A stretch of DNA of 56,909 nucleotides from Collinsella aerofaciens. Lineage in GTDB: Bacteria > Actinomycetota > Coriobacteriia > Coriobacteriales > Coriobacteriaceae. Shown piece after piece: positions 18,209 through 26,083 of this stretch (position 1 is its first letter; every line of letters starts with the position of its first letter). The notes below the pieces were generated by a model. It was not told where the DNA came from. It saw only the letters and a program-made list of their open reading frames with translations, and did no database searches. The stretch is taken from contig JAPJOH010000015.1 in NCBI GenBank assembly GCA_030826265.1, positions 1 to 56,909 on the forward strand, written 5' to 3'. The position numbers and the translations under genes are program-made.

Positions 18209-19327
18209 ATGAATCCAAATCCCTTTAAGCCCACGGCTGGCAAGCGGCCTCCGATACTCATCGGCCGCGAGTCGGTCATCGAAGATTTCGAGGAAGGACT
18301 CGATAACGGCGCCGGAGCACCGGGTAGGCTCATGCTCATTACGGGAAACCGCGGCTGTGGCAAGACGGTTCTCCTACGGGAGCTGCAACGTCTAGCCAAT
18401 GAGCGCGGATGGGCGGTTGTCTCCGATTCCGCTTCGCTTGGCTTATGCGACCGCTTGGCCGACGCGCTTCGCTCGAATAAGCCCGTTGTGACGTCAATGG
18501 AGTTCGGTCCGTCGTTTGGCCGGATGTCGGTCGAGGCGGCGCGGGCAAAGGGCGAAACGTTGCGAGGGCTGGTCAACGAGCGCCTCAAGAAGCTCGGTCC
18601 AGGCAAGGGCATACTGTTTGCGATTGACGAGGCACAATCGGCGTCTATCGAGGAACTGGCGGCTCTTGCCGTTCTCTATCAGCAGGTGCTCGGAGATCAG
18701 GATGCTACGGGCTTGCCCGATAGCGAGCAGCGCGGCCTTGCGCTGGTGTTCGCCGGCTTACCCAGTATGGTTGACGATCTGCTCGAAGAGCCGAGCGTAA
18801 CGTTTTTACGGCGTGCCCAGCAGCGTACGCTGGGGGCGATATCCTTGCCCAAGGTGCGCGATTCGTATATCCAGACGGTCAAGGACGCTGGTCTTTACGT
18901 GGACGCGGGGACGGCGGACCTTGCGGCGCGCAAGAGCATGGGGCATCCCTATATGGTTCAGCTGGTGGGATATTACATGTGGCGCTCTGCCGTCCGGCGT
19001 GGCTCGCAGGTCATCGAAAGGTGCGATGTCGAGGCTGGCCATACGGATGCCGTCTCCGAGTTCTACGAAGCGGTCGACGCGCCCCTGTATTACGGGCTGC
19101 GCAGTCCACAGCGCCTCTTTATCGAGGCCATGGCGGTTGACGAGGGCAAACCGACGCGCATGGCGGATATCATTGAGCGCTGCGATCGCACCCAGAGCTG
19201 GGCGAGTAAATATCGCGCAAGCCTGATTCGCGAGCGCGTCATCGGGGCTGCCGGATACGGTCTCGTCCGGTTTACCGTGCCCATGCTGGGCGAGTACATC
19301 CGCGATCGAGTTTTATGGCATGAGTAG
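18209..19327 (+). CDS. AAA ATPase with C-terminal winged helix (ORC/Cdc6-like), copy 1
   Basis: This is a 372-aa AAA-type ATPase. Walker A is GNRGCGKT (46-53) and Walker B is ILFAIDEAQ (Asp140-Glu141). A sensor-like LVFAGLP (about 179-185) is followed by FLRRAQQ (199-205), a motif shared with the ATPase at 21.9 kb. The last 90 residues look like a winged helix (RMADIIERCDRTQSWASKYR). Architecture and motif spacing match ORC1/Cdc6-like or AAA_16 ATPases. The start follows GAGGAGG. Its last codons overlap the start of the UvrA-like gene (ATGAGTAG), so the two proteins are probably made together. The role is unknown. Confidence 0.78.
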   Translation: MNPNPFKPTAGKRPPILIGRESVIEDFEEGLDNGAGAPGRLMLITGNRGCGKTVLLRELQRLANERGWAVVSDSASLGLCDRLADALRSNKPVVTSMEFGPSFGRMSVEAARAKGETLRGLVNERLKKLGPGKGILFAIDEAQSASIEELAALAVLYQQVLGDQDATGLPDSEQRGLALVFAGLPSMVDDLLEEPSVTFLRRAQQRTLGAISLPKVRDSYIQTVKDAGLYVDAGTADLAARKSMGHPYMVQLVGYYMWRSAVRRGSQVIERCDVEAGHTDAVSEFYEAVDAPLYYGLRSPQRLFIEAMAVDEGKPTRMADIIERCDRTQSWASKYRASLIRERVIGAAGYGLVRFTVPMLGEYIRDRVLWHE

Positions 19328-21833
19328 GGTGATAAAGGTGACGGAACAGAAGATGAGCCCGCAGGCTATCGAGGTGCGTGGCGCGCGCGTGCACAACCTC
19401 AAAGACATCGATATCGATATTCCACTGGGAAGGCTTGTGGGCATTGCCGGCGTGTCGGGCTCGGGCAAGAGTTCGCTGGCGCTGGGGGTTCTTTATGCCG
19501 AGGGCTCGCGTCGCTATCTTGAGGCGCTCAGCACCTATACCCGCCGTCGTCTGACGCAGGCCGAACACGCCCAGGTGGACGAGGTGCTGCACGTGCCGGC
19601 GGCGCTCGCATTGCATCAGCGCCCCAGCGTGCCGGGCGTGCGCTCGACCTTTGGTACCATGACCGAGCTCAACAACAGCCTGCGTCTGCTCTTTAGCCGT
19701 TGCGCCCATCACGTGTGCCCGCATTGCGGGGCGCGTGTGGAGCCGAGCCTTAACGTAGCTGCGGGCCTGTCGCTCACGTGTCCGACATGCGGCCGCGAGT
19801 TCTACGCGCCGAGTGCCGAGGATTTGGCTTTCAATAGCGGCGGCGCATGCCCCACCTGTGGCGGCACCGGTGTCATGCGCGAGGTGGACGAGGCGAGCCT
19901 GGTGCCAGATGAGTCAAAGACCATCAACGAGGGCGCAGTCCTTCCCTGGGGCACGCTCATGTGGGATCTGATGAAGCAGGTGGCAGGTGAGATGGGCGTA
20001 CGCACCGACGTGCCGTTTAGCCAACTCACACCTCAAGAGCGCGATATCGTGTTCCACGGCCCGGCGGTTAAGAAGCACATTCTCTACGTCCCCAAAAACG
20101 GTGAGGGCGCCACGCCACTCGACTTTACCTATTACAACGCCGTCTATACCGTTGAGAATGCGCTCGCCAAGGTTAAGGACGACAAGGGCCTCAAACGCGT
20201 TGCGCGCTTTTTGCGCGAGGGTCCATGCCGTGACTGTGGTGGCACGCGTCTCTCCGAGGCTGCGCGCCTGCCTCAGGTGCGCGGTATCAATTTGGCGCAG
20301 GCCGCGGCCATGACGCTAGGCGAGGCGATTGAGTGGGTGCGCGGGGTGCCTGCATCCTTGCCGACTGAGATGCAGCCCATGGCAGCGGATATCTGCGATT
20401 CATTTTTGGGCGCTGCCCGTCGTCTGGTCGACCTGGGCCTCGATTACCTTTCGCTCGATCGCGCCGGTGCCATGCTCTCCACGGGTGAGCGCCAGCGCGT
20501 GCAGCTTGCTCGCGTGGTGCGCAACCGATCGACGGGCGTGCTTTATGTGCTGGACGAGCCTTCGATCGGCTTGCATCCCGCCAATGTCGACGGCTTGGTG
20601 GGCGTGATGCGCGATCTGGTGGATGACGGCAACACCGTGGTTGTTGTCGACCACGATACACGTGTGCTGGCGGAAGCCGACTATCTGGTCGAGATGGGCC
20701 CCGTTGCCGGAGCAGGTGGCGGCAACGTGATCGCCGCCGGTACGGTAGGCGAGGTCGAACAATCGCGGAGCAGCCGTATCGCGCCGTTTTTGCGCGCCGA
20801 GCCCAAGCGCTTGCGCCCGCAAGTGGCTGACGACGAAATGTTCGACCAGGGTCATATCCGTATGGCGACCGATACCATCCATACCGTCAAGCCGCTCGAG
20901 GTCGATATCCCGCGCGGCCGTCTCGTTGCGGTGACGGGCGTTTCGGGTTCGGGTAAGACGACGTTGGTGCTTGAGACGCTCATCCCGGCGCTTAAGGCGC
21001 AGGCAGCCGGCGAGCGACTGCCGGGGCACGTGCGCTGGGTCGATGCCGAAGGCATTGCCCGCGCCAATCTGATTGACGCCACGCCCATCGGCGCCAACGT
21101 TCGCTCGACGGTAGCGACCTATGCCGACATCCATGATGAATTGCGCCGCGCCTTCGCCCGTACGTCCGAGGCCAAGGCAGCCGGCTACAAGGCAGGTGCC
21201 TTTAGCTACAACACCGGTGCCTTGCGCTGCCCCACGTGCGATGGCACGGGTTCGATATCGCTCGACGTGCAGTTTTTGCCCGATGTCGAGATCGTTTGCC
21301 CGGCATGTCGCGGCTCACGTTATGCAGACGCGGCTTCGCATATCCATCGCGAGGGCAAGGATGGGAGCTTGCTGACGTTGCCGCAGCTCATGGACATGAG
21401 CGTGGACGAGGCCATCGACGCCACGGTGGGGCTCAAGAAAGTTCAGACGCGCTTACAAACCTTGCACGACCTTGGCTTGGGTTATCTCACGCTCGGTGAG
21501 CCCACGCCGGCGCTTTCGGGCGGCGAGGCGCAGCGTCTTAAGCTTGCGAGCGAGATGGGCCGCGTTCAGGATGATGCCGTATTCGTATTCGACGAGCCCA
21601 CGATTGGCCTGCATCCGCTCGATGTCCAGGTGCTGCTGAACGTGTTCGACGGCCTTGTTGCCAAGGGCGCCACGGTTATCGTGATCGAACACGATCTCGA
21701 CCTTATCCGCAATGCCGATTACGTGATCGACATGGGCCCGGGCGGTGGCGACGCGGGCGGGCAAATCGTCTGCGCCGGCACGCCGGGCGACATCGCGGCC
21801 TGCCCCGCAAGCATCACCGGTCGCTACCTATAG
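19320..21833 (+). CDS. UvrA paralogue (UvrA2-like ATPase)
   Basis: This 837-aa protein has the tandem ABC layout of UvrA: Walker A GVSGSGKS (44-51) and GVSGSGKT (about 540-547), and signatures LSTGERQR (about 386) and LSGGEAQR (about 731). Zinc modules with CPHC, CPTCGG, CPTCDGTG and CPACRGS are present. It is about 100 residues shorter than true UvrA, as in UvrA2-type proteins that lack the UvrB-binding region. These are linked to DNA damage or drug tolerance in other bacteria. The start at 19320 overlaps the ATPase gene; ATG 19353 is an alternative. It is unlikely to be the housekeeping uvrA. Confidence 0.85.
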   Translation: MSRVIKVTEQKMSPQAIEVRGARVHNLKDIDIDIPLGRLVGIAGVSGSGKSSLALGVLYAEGSRRYLEALSTYTRRRLTQAEHAQVDEVLHVPAALALHQRPSVPGVRSTFGTMTELNNSLRLLFSRCAHHVCPHCGARVEPSLNVAAGLSLTCPTCGREFYAPSAEDLAFNSGGACPTCGGTGVMREVDEASLVPDESKTINEGAVLPWGTLMWDLMKQVAGEMGVRTDVPFSQLTPQERDIVFHGPAVKKHILYVPKNGEGATPLDFTYYNAVYTVENALAKVKDDKGLKRVARFLREGPCRDCGGTRLSEAARLPQVRGINLAQAAAMTLGEAIEWVRGVPASLPTEMQPMAADICDSFLGAARRLVDLGLDYLSLDRAGAMLSTGERQRVQLARVVRNRSTGVLYVLDEPSIGLHPANVDGLVGVMRDLVDDGNTVVVVDHDTRVLAEADYLVEMGPVAGAGGGNVIAAGTVGEVEQSRSSRIAPFLRAEPKRLRPQVADDEMFDQGHIRMATDTIHTVKPLEVDIPRGRLVAVTGVSGSGKTTLVLETLIPALKAQAAGERLPGHVRWVDAEGIARANLIDATPIGANVRSTVATYADIHDELRRAFARTSEAKAAGYKAGAFSYNTGALRCPTCDGTGSISLDVQFLPDVEIVCPACRGSRYADAASHIHREGKDGSLLTLPQLMDMSVDEAIDATVGLKKVQTRLQTLHDLGLGYLTLGEPTPALSGGEAQRLKLASEMGRVQDDAVFVFDEPTIGLHPLDVQVLLNVFDGLVAKGATVIVIEHDLDLIRNADYVIDMGPGGGDAGGQIVCAGTPGDIAACPASITGRYL

Positions 21834-21836
21834 CCG

Positions 21837-21869
21837 AATGTGATAAAGGGACTGCCTCTTTGTCACATT
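21837..21869. repeat. GACAAAGGGAC palindrome after UvrA-like gene
   Basis: AATGTGATAAA (21837-21847) pairs with TTTGTCACATT (21859-21869) with one G-T pair. It begins three bases after the UvrA-like stop and ends five bases before the convergent ATPase stop, so it occupies the whole junction and may act as a terminator for both. Confidence 0.8.
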
Positions 21870-21874
21870 GATTT

Positions 21875-22975
21875 CTATTTCACGCATTGAGCCGCGAGAT
21901 AGTCGCGGAAGAATGGCAATTCAAATGCGACGAGCCCTCGTCCTCGTTCTCCAATGATGCCGGCATCTATCATGCGGCGTCGGTAGCGGGAGACCTGCTG
22001 CGGCGAACGCTTAAGGCGCTCGACAAGGTCGGCGGTGGTGGACTCTTCCTCGTCATCGAGCATGGCGATGAGGAATCGCTTGTCCTCTGCAGTGAGTTCC
22101 CGATAGGTTGCCGCGAGGATTCGGTCGTCCATCTCGTCGCGCGCGATTTTGATTCCCAGGTCAAAGTCGCGTGACGAGATTTCCTTCGAATCGCTTGTGA
22201 GATCCCAGGCACGGTAGCCTACGAGTTGCAATAGGAAGGGAAAACCAGAGATCGAGCGAACGGCTCTATCGATTCCCTCGGCATCTGCTAGGCGATCGTT
22301 TTCCTGGATTGTGCGAATCAAGGCCTCGCGTACGTCATAGTCGGCAATGCGACCCAGATGATATTGTTGGGCGCGGCGAAGGAACGAGACCGTCTTGTGG
22401 TTCAGTAGCGTCGATACGTTGTTGGGAAGTCCCGCCATGAGCAGGGCGACGCGTTTCCCATCGGTCACAAAGTGCTGATACGTCGCTGCGAGCTGGATCA
22501 TCTCGTCGAGTGTCGGGTCCACCTCGTCAACCGTGACAAGCAGACCGGTGCCCGCCTCGTTGAGCCGGTCGATGATGTCGCTCATGCGGTAACGCCAGGT
22601 TGAGGCATCGTGAACGCGACTGACCTCGATGCTGCCGAGCGGTGCAATTCCGAGACCGGTGACTTCGAAGTGGTTGGACGAGTCGATGAGATGGGCTGCG
22701 GCACGTTTCGCCCCGAACTCGATTTCCTCAAGCATTCCCGGGAGCGCGGTCGTCTTTACGGCAATCCAGCCGTGGGATTCCGCCCTTGTCGCGAGCGACG
22801 ACATGAGAGCGGTTTTACCGGTTCCACGCGCGCCTGAGAAGATCGAGGTCAATTCTGGGCGCCTGCGCTGGCTCAAGAAGGCACGGTCCAAATCCTGAAT
22901 AATCTGTTGTCTGCCAGCGAGATGGGCAGGAACCTCACCAAAACTGGGGGTAAACGGGTTCTCGAGATATTCCAC
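21875..22975 (-). CDS. AAA ATPase with C-terminal winged helix (ORC/Cdc6-like), copy 2
   Basis: This is a 366-aa paralogue of the ATPase at 18.2 kb. Walker A is GARGTGKT (48-55), Walker B is LLVTVDEVD (Asp150-Glu151), the sensor region is LLMAGLP, and the shared FLRRAQQ lies at 198-204, almost the same residue numbers as in copy 1. The C-terminal winged helix reads STTADLVERLKRSPQQVSRY. It converges on the UvrA-like gene from the other side. The start follows GGAGAG. Overall identity with copy 1 is modest, so the duplication is old. Similar ATPases occur singly in many gut Actinomycetota; function is unknown. Confidence 0.78.
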   Translation of the reverse strand: MEYLENPFTPSFGEVPAHLAGRQQIIQDLDRAFLSQRRRPELTSIFSGARGTGKTALMSSLATRAESHGWIAVKTTALPGMLEEIEFGAKRAAAHLIDSSNHFEVTGLGIAPLGSIEVSRVHDASTWRYRMSDIIDRLNEAGTGLLVTVDEVDPTLDEMIQLAATYQHFVTDGKRVALLMAGLPNNVSTLLNHKTVSFLRRAQQYHLGRIADYDVREALIRTIQENDRLADAEGIDRAVRSISGFPFLLQLVGYRAWDLTSDSKEISSRDFDLGIKIARDEMDDRILAATYRELTAEDKRFLIAMLDDEEESTTADLVERLKRSPQQVSRYRRRMIDAGIIGERGRGLVAFELPFFRDYLAAQCVK

Positions 22976-23010
22976 AAGGCTCTCCTTTCACACCGCCGTT
23001 TAACTTCATT

Positions 23011-23039
23011 TTACTTTAGTTAATTCTGATTAAAAGTAA
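23011..23039. promoter_or_regulatory. AT-rich dyad upstream of ATPase copy 2
   Basis: TTACTT and TTAAT (23011-23016, 23020-23024) mirror ATTAA and AAGTAA (23029-23039) with a 3-base bulge. It lies about 36-64 bases upstream of the ATPase start and may be an operator or promoter element. Confidence 0.3.
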
Positions 23040-23092
23040 GGGCTCTCTATCTAGAGCATCAATTAGGCGTGTGTGCCGTCGGCGTGGCGCTC

Positions 23093-23127
23093 GAATGTGA
23101 CAAAGGGACAGTCCCTTTGTCACATTC
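23093..23127. repeat. complete GACAAAGGGAC palindrome, 17-bp perfect arms
   Basis: Bases 23093-23109 and 23111-23127 are perfect inverted copies around a single A. The TGA stop codon of trmL (minus strand, 23120-23122) lies inside the right arm. It is the best copy of this family in the window. Confidence 0.88.
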
Positions 23128-23719
23128 CCGGAAAGCCTGTTTGGCGCAGGGCTTCGTAGAGGACGATGGCGGCGCTGTTGGAGAGGTTGAGTGCGCTGAT
23201 GCGGTAGTCGTCCGGGTTGACGAAGTTGCCGCAGATGTCCTGTTGAAGGATAGCCTCGTGGCTGTCCTCGGTATGTCCGAGCGATTCCTCGTGGGCTTCC
23301 CAAGCCTCGGCGTTATCGAGTGAGTCGCAATCGCGCAGCATGGGGATGCGCTCGCAACGCTCGGGCGCCGCGGCAAGCAGTGGCTCGGGAATGCCCGAGC
23401 TCTCGCTGCCAAAGACCAAGTAGTCGCCATCGCGGTAGGTACTCTGCGCATAGGTTCTGCGCGCCTTTTTGGTCAGCAGATGCAGGCGCTCGTCGGCAGG
23501 GGAGAGGCCGTTGCGCGCAAGGAAATCCTCCCAGCCGGCATAGGTCGTCACGTCCAAGTTTTGCCAGTAGCCCAGTCCGGCACGACGCACCGTCTTGTCG
23601 TCGAGCGAAAACCCCAGCGGCTCCACCAGATGCAGACGGGCGCCGGTGACCACGCAGGTACGGCCGATATTGCCTGTATTGGCCGGAATTTCGGGTGCAT
23701 ACAGCACGATATTGAACAT
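23120..23719 (-). CDS. trmL: tRNA (cytidine/uridine-2'-O)-methyltransferase TrmL
   Basis: This 199-aa SPOUT methyltransferase modifies the 2'-OH of nucleotide 34 in certain tRNAs(Leu). The N-terminus MFNIVLYAPEIPANTGNIGR is the family signature. The SAM knot is formed by YLVFGSESSGIPE and by the C-terminal NLSNSAAIVLYEALRQ. The length is slightly above the usual 155-160 aa because of an insert around residues 120-150 rich in acidic residues and His (EAHEESLGHTEDSHEAI). The start follows AAGGAG. The stop codon lies within a repeat palindrome, so the last residues (FPGM) may come from the repeat. Confidence 0.9.
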   Translation of the reverse strand: MFNIVLYAPEIPANTGNIGRTCVVTGARLHLVEPLGFSLDDKTVRRAGLGYWQNLDVTTYAGWEDFLARNGLSPADERLHLLTKKARRTYAQSTYRDGDYLVFGSESSGIPEPLLAAAPERCERIPMLRDCDSLDNAEAWEAHEESLGHTEDSHEAILQQDICGNFVNPDDYRISALNLSNSAAIVLYEALRQTGFPGM

Positions 23720-23742
23720 GAATCTCCTTGGCTCAGAACGAA

Positions 23743-23775
23743 AAACCACCACGAAGGGCACCTTCGTGGTGGTTT
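23743..23775 (-). terminator. terminator of the CobW-type gene
   Basis: A perfect 15-bp stem (23743-23757 with 23761-23775) with a 3-base loop is followed on the minus strand by a T run. It separates the CobW-type gene from trmL. Confidence 0.85.
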
Positions 23776-23814
23776 GGCGGTTGCGTAGGCGGAAAAATGC
23801 CCGCTTGGATAAAC

Positions 23815-24945
23815 CTAGGCGCGGTGCCAGTCGGTCAGGCAGGCATCGAGGGAGGCGATGAGCGCATCCTTGTCCATGTGACGGCCGATGATGCACAGGC
23901 TCGTCATGCGGTCGCCCGTCTCGTCGTCCCAAATCTGCATGATCTCGGGGTTCTCGTCGATGATCTTCTGCTTCTCGCCCTCGGGCGCAGAGTCGACAAA
24001 CAGGCCGTTCTCCATCAGGCGCATCTGGTGGCCGGCCTGCTCGAACATGTAGCACATGTCCGGATCGCCGGTCTGCCACAGCGGACCCTTGACGCGGATG
24101 ACCTCGTCGGGCCACTCCTGCTCAACAAAATCGGTGAACTTCTGCAGGTCAAACGGCTTGCGGCGAGAGTACACAAAGGTCTCGATGTCGTACTCCAGCA
24201 CCTCGGGGTCGTCGTGCTCCTCGGGATGCTCCATGGCCTCGATCCAGGCGGCGGAGTTGTAGGCGCGCATAAAGTCGAAGCGGTCAGTATCGAGCAGCTC
24301 CTCCATGGGGACCTCGCCGTTTTGGGCCTCGACGATCACGGCGTCTTTCTGCAGGCTGCGCACGATGGCCTTGAGCTCGGCGATCTGCTCAGGGCTCACG
24401 GTATCGGTCTTGTTGAGGATCAGCGTGGAGCAAAACTCGATTTGCTGGATGAGCAGGCTCTCGATGTCGTCCTCGTCGATATCCTCAGCCAGCAGGTCGC
24501 GGCCGCCGTTGAACTCGTCGTACATGCGGGCGCAGTCGACCACGGCCACGATGTTGTCGAGCGCGAGCTTGGGCTCGCCGCCCACCTTGGCCTCGTCGCA
24601 GAAGCTCGAGATGGTGTAGGCGATGGGGATAGGCTCGCAAATGCCCGAAGCCTCGATGATGATGTAGTCGAAGTTGCCCGAATCGGCGATGCCCTGCAGC
24701 TGGTTAGCAAGGTCGTCCGAAAGCGTGCAGCAGATGCAGCCGTTGGTGAGCGGGATGAGGTCGTCGGTCTCGGAAAGGCCGCCGTCGGCGATAAGGCTGG
24801 CGTCGACGTTGATCTCGCCGATATCGTTGACGATCACGGCGGCGCGGATGCCGCCGTCGTTAGCGAGGATGTGGTTGAGCAGCGTGGTCTTGCCGGCACC
24901 GAGGTATCCGGTAAGCATGATGATCTTCACGGGTTTGTTGGGCAT
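23815..24945 (-). CDS. CobW/COG0523-family metal-chaperone GTPase
   Basis: This 376-aa G3E GTPase of the COG0523 family has members that deliver zinc or cobalt to target enzymes. Walker A is GYLGAGKTT (13-21). The metal site is GCICC (Cys70, Cys72, Cys73). NKTD gives guanine specificity, and the C-terminal half is the CobW_C domain (YSRRKPFDLQKF, VKGPLWQTGDPD). An acidic segment (about residues 215-235, with HPEEHDD) could also hold metal. The start at 24945 follows AAAGGAGG; an ATG seven codons earlier would place that ribosome site inside the gene. The metal is unknown; no Zur-like site is obvious. Confidence 0.88.
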   Translation of the reverse strand: MPNKPVKIIMLTGYLGAGKTTLLNHILANDGGIRAAVIVNDIGEINVDASLIADGGLSETDDLIPLTNGCICCTLSDDLANQLQGIADSGNFDYIIIEASGICEPIPIAYTISSFCDEAKVGGEPKLALDNIVAVVDCARMYDEFNGGRDLLAEDIDEDDIESLLIQQIEFCSTLILNKTDTVSPEQIAELKAIVRSLQKDAVIVEAQNGEVPMEELLDTDRFDFMRAYNSAAWIEAMEHPEEHDDPEVLEYDIETFVYSRRKPFDLQKFTDFVEQEWPDEVIRVKGPLWQTGDPDMCYMFEQAGHQMRLMENGLFVDSAPEGEKQKIIDENPEIMQIWDDETGDRMTSLCIIGRHMDKDALIASLDACLTDWHRA

Positions 24946-25031
24946 GTGCCCTCCTTTGTTAGACATGGCTTACAGTTGAATCATATGCCAAACGCCTGCT
25001 CTTATACCCACGCGCCGGCAAATAACACAGG

Positions 25032-25373
25032 CTACTCCCAGGCTCCCCATACATCGGGGCAATAACCGACGGTGGCCTTTTTGCCGTTGCGCACGATGGG
25101 CTCGGCCAAGACCTGCTGGTTCTCGAGCAGCTTGTCGAAGCGCTGGCTAGGGGTGAGGTGCTGGATGAGCGCGAGCGTCTCCTCGTCCTTAGCCTTGGGG
25201 TTGAGCAGCTTGTCGATGCCGCCGACCGCCTGCATCACGCTCGTGAGCTCGCCCTTGCTCATCTCCTTTTCCTTAAGGTCGATAAACTGCACCTTAATGC
25301 GGCGCTCCTTAAAATAACGCTGAGCCTTCTTGGTATCGAAAGACTTTTTGGTGCCAAAAATCTGGATATTCAT
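25032..25373 (-). CDS. ArsC-fold protein lacking the catalytic cysteine
   Basis: This 113-aa protein has the thioredoxin-like ArsC/Spx/YffB fold. The usual N-terminal Cys loop (CSTC or C-x-x-C-KKA) reads GTKKSFDTKKAQ, with no Cys. The C-terminal motif of ArsC-like proteins appears as IVRNGKKATVGY. Without the Cys it is unlikely to be an arsenate reductase; a regulatory or binding role, or use of thiols in a partner, is possible. It lies 11 bases downstream of the flavin reductase gene, so the two are probably co-transcribed. Confidence 0.75.
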   Translation of the reverse strand: MNIQIFGTKKSFDTKKAQRYFKERRIKVQFIDLKEKEMSKGELTSVMQAVGGIDKLLNPKAKDEETLALIQHLTPSQRFDKLLENQQVLAEPIVRNGKKATVGYCPDVWGAWE

Positions 25374-25384
25374 GCTCCGCCGCT

Positions 25385-26008
25385 CTATCGAATGAAGTTG
25401 GTCGTTGCTCGATCTGCCTCGGGTGCGTTGATACCGGCGGCCTGTCCTGCCTCGATACAGCGCAGGAGCCAGGCCATGTTTTTGCCGATGTTTCGCATGG
25501 TGGCCAGGCCCTCGGCGTCCTGGGTGGCCTCGCCCGGCATGGCACCAAAGACGTTGTTCCAGTACGTGGAGGCCACCACGGGCATCTGGTTGATAGTGAA
25601 GTACTTGTTGAGTACATCGAAGGTGGTCGACGTGCCGCCACGGCGGGCGACGGCGACCGCGGCACCCGGCTTGTGCGCAAAGGCCTTGCTGCCAGCATAG
25701 AATGCGCGGTCGAGAGCCGAGAGGATGCGTCCGCTGGGATGCGCATAGTAGACGGGGGAGCCAAAGACAAAGCCATCTGCCTGCTCGGCGGCAGCGATGA
25801 GCTCGTTCACCACGTCGTCGTCAAAGGTGCAGCGACCGCCAAGCTTGCCGCACTGGCCGCAACCGATGCAATCGCGAATGGGCTTGGCGCCCAGCTGAAA
25901 CGCCTCGGTATCAATGCCTTCGGTATTGAGCTGCTCGGCGACCTCGGCGAGTGCGCGGGCGGTGTTGCCGTTTGCCTTGGGGCTGCCATTGACCAAAAGA
26001 ACCTTCAT
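25385..26008 (-). CDS. NADPH-dependent FMN reductase / flavodoxin-family protein
   Basis: This 207-aa flavoprotein has a flavodoxin-like fold. The FMN phosphate loop is NGSPKANGNT (7-16). A Cys cluster CIGCGQC plus C60 (Cys47, 50, 53, 60) resembles the iron-sulfur cluster region of the Isf-type subgroup. FGSPVYYAHPSG is the conserved isoalloxazine loop. The start at ATG 26008 sits behind GAGGGAG; a GTG immediately upstream is in frame. The electron partner is unknown. It forms a likely operon with the ArsC-fold gene. Confidence 0.82.
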   Translation of the reverse strand: MKVLLVNGSPKANGNTARALAEVAEQLNTEGIDTEAFQLGAKPIRDCIGCGQCGKLGGRCTFDDDVVNELIAAAEQADGFVFGSPVYYAHPSGRILSALDRAFYAGSKAFAHKPGAAVAVARRGGTSTTFDVLNKYFTINQMPVVASTYWNNVFGAMPGEATQDAEGLATMRNIGKNMAWLLRCIEAGQAAGINAPEADRATTNFIR

Positions 26009-26083
26009 CACAAACTCCCTCTGCTTTTGGTGACTTCTGCAGAGGATTATCGCACGATGGGGGGAGGCGGCGCGGGCGCGGCG

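Noticed and set aside
19320..21833. The housekeeping uvrA gene
   Set aside because: The protein is about 100 residues short and appears to lack the UvrB-interaction part; a paralogue is more likely.
18111..23127. Three similar GACAAAGGGAC repeats as a possible CRISPR array
   Set aside because: Copies are kilobases apart with genes between them, and no cas genes are present.
23720..24115. Long N-terminal extension of trmL
   Set aside because: The extension crosses a terminator and the end of the CobW-type gene; ATG 23719 with AAGGAG and the conserved MFNIVLYAPE start fix the real beginning.
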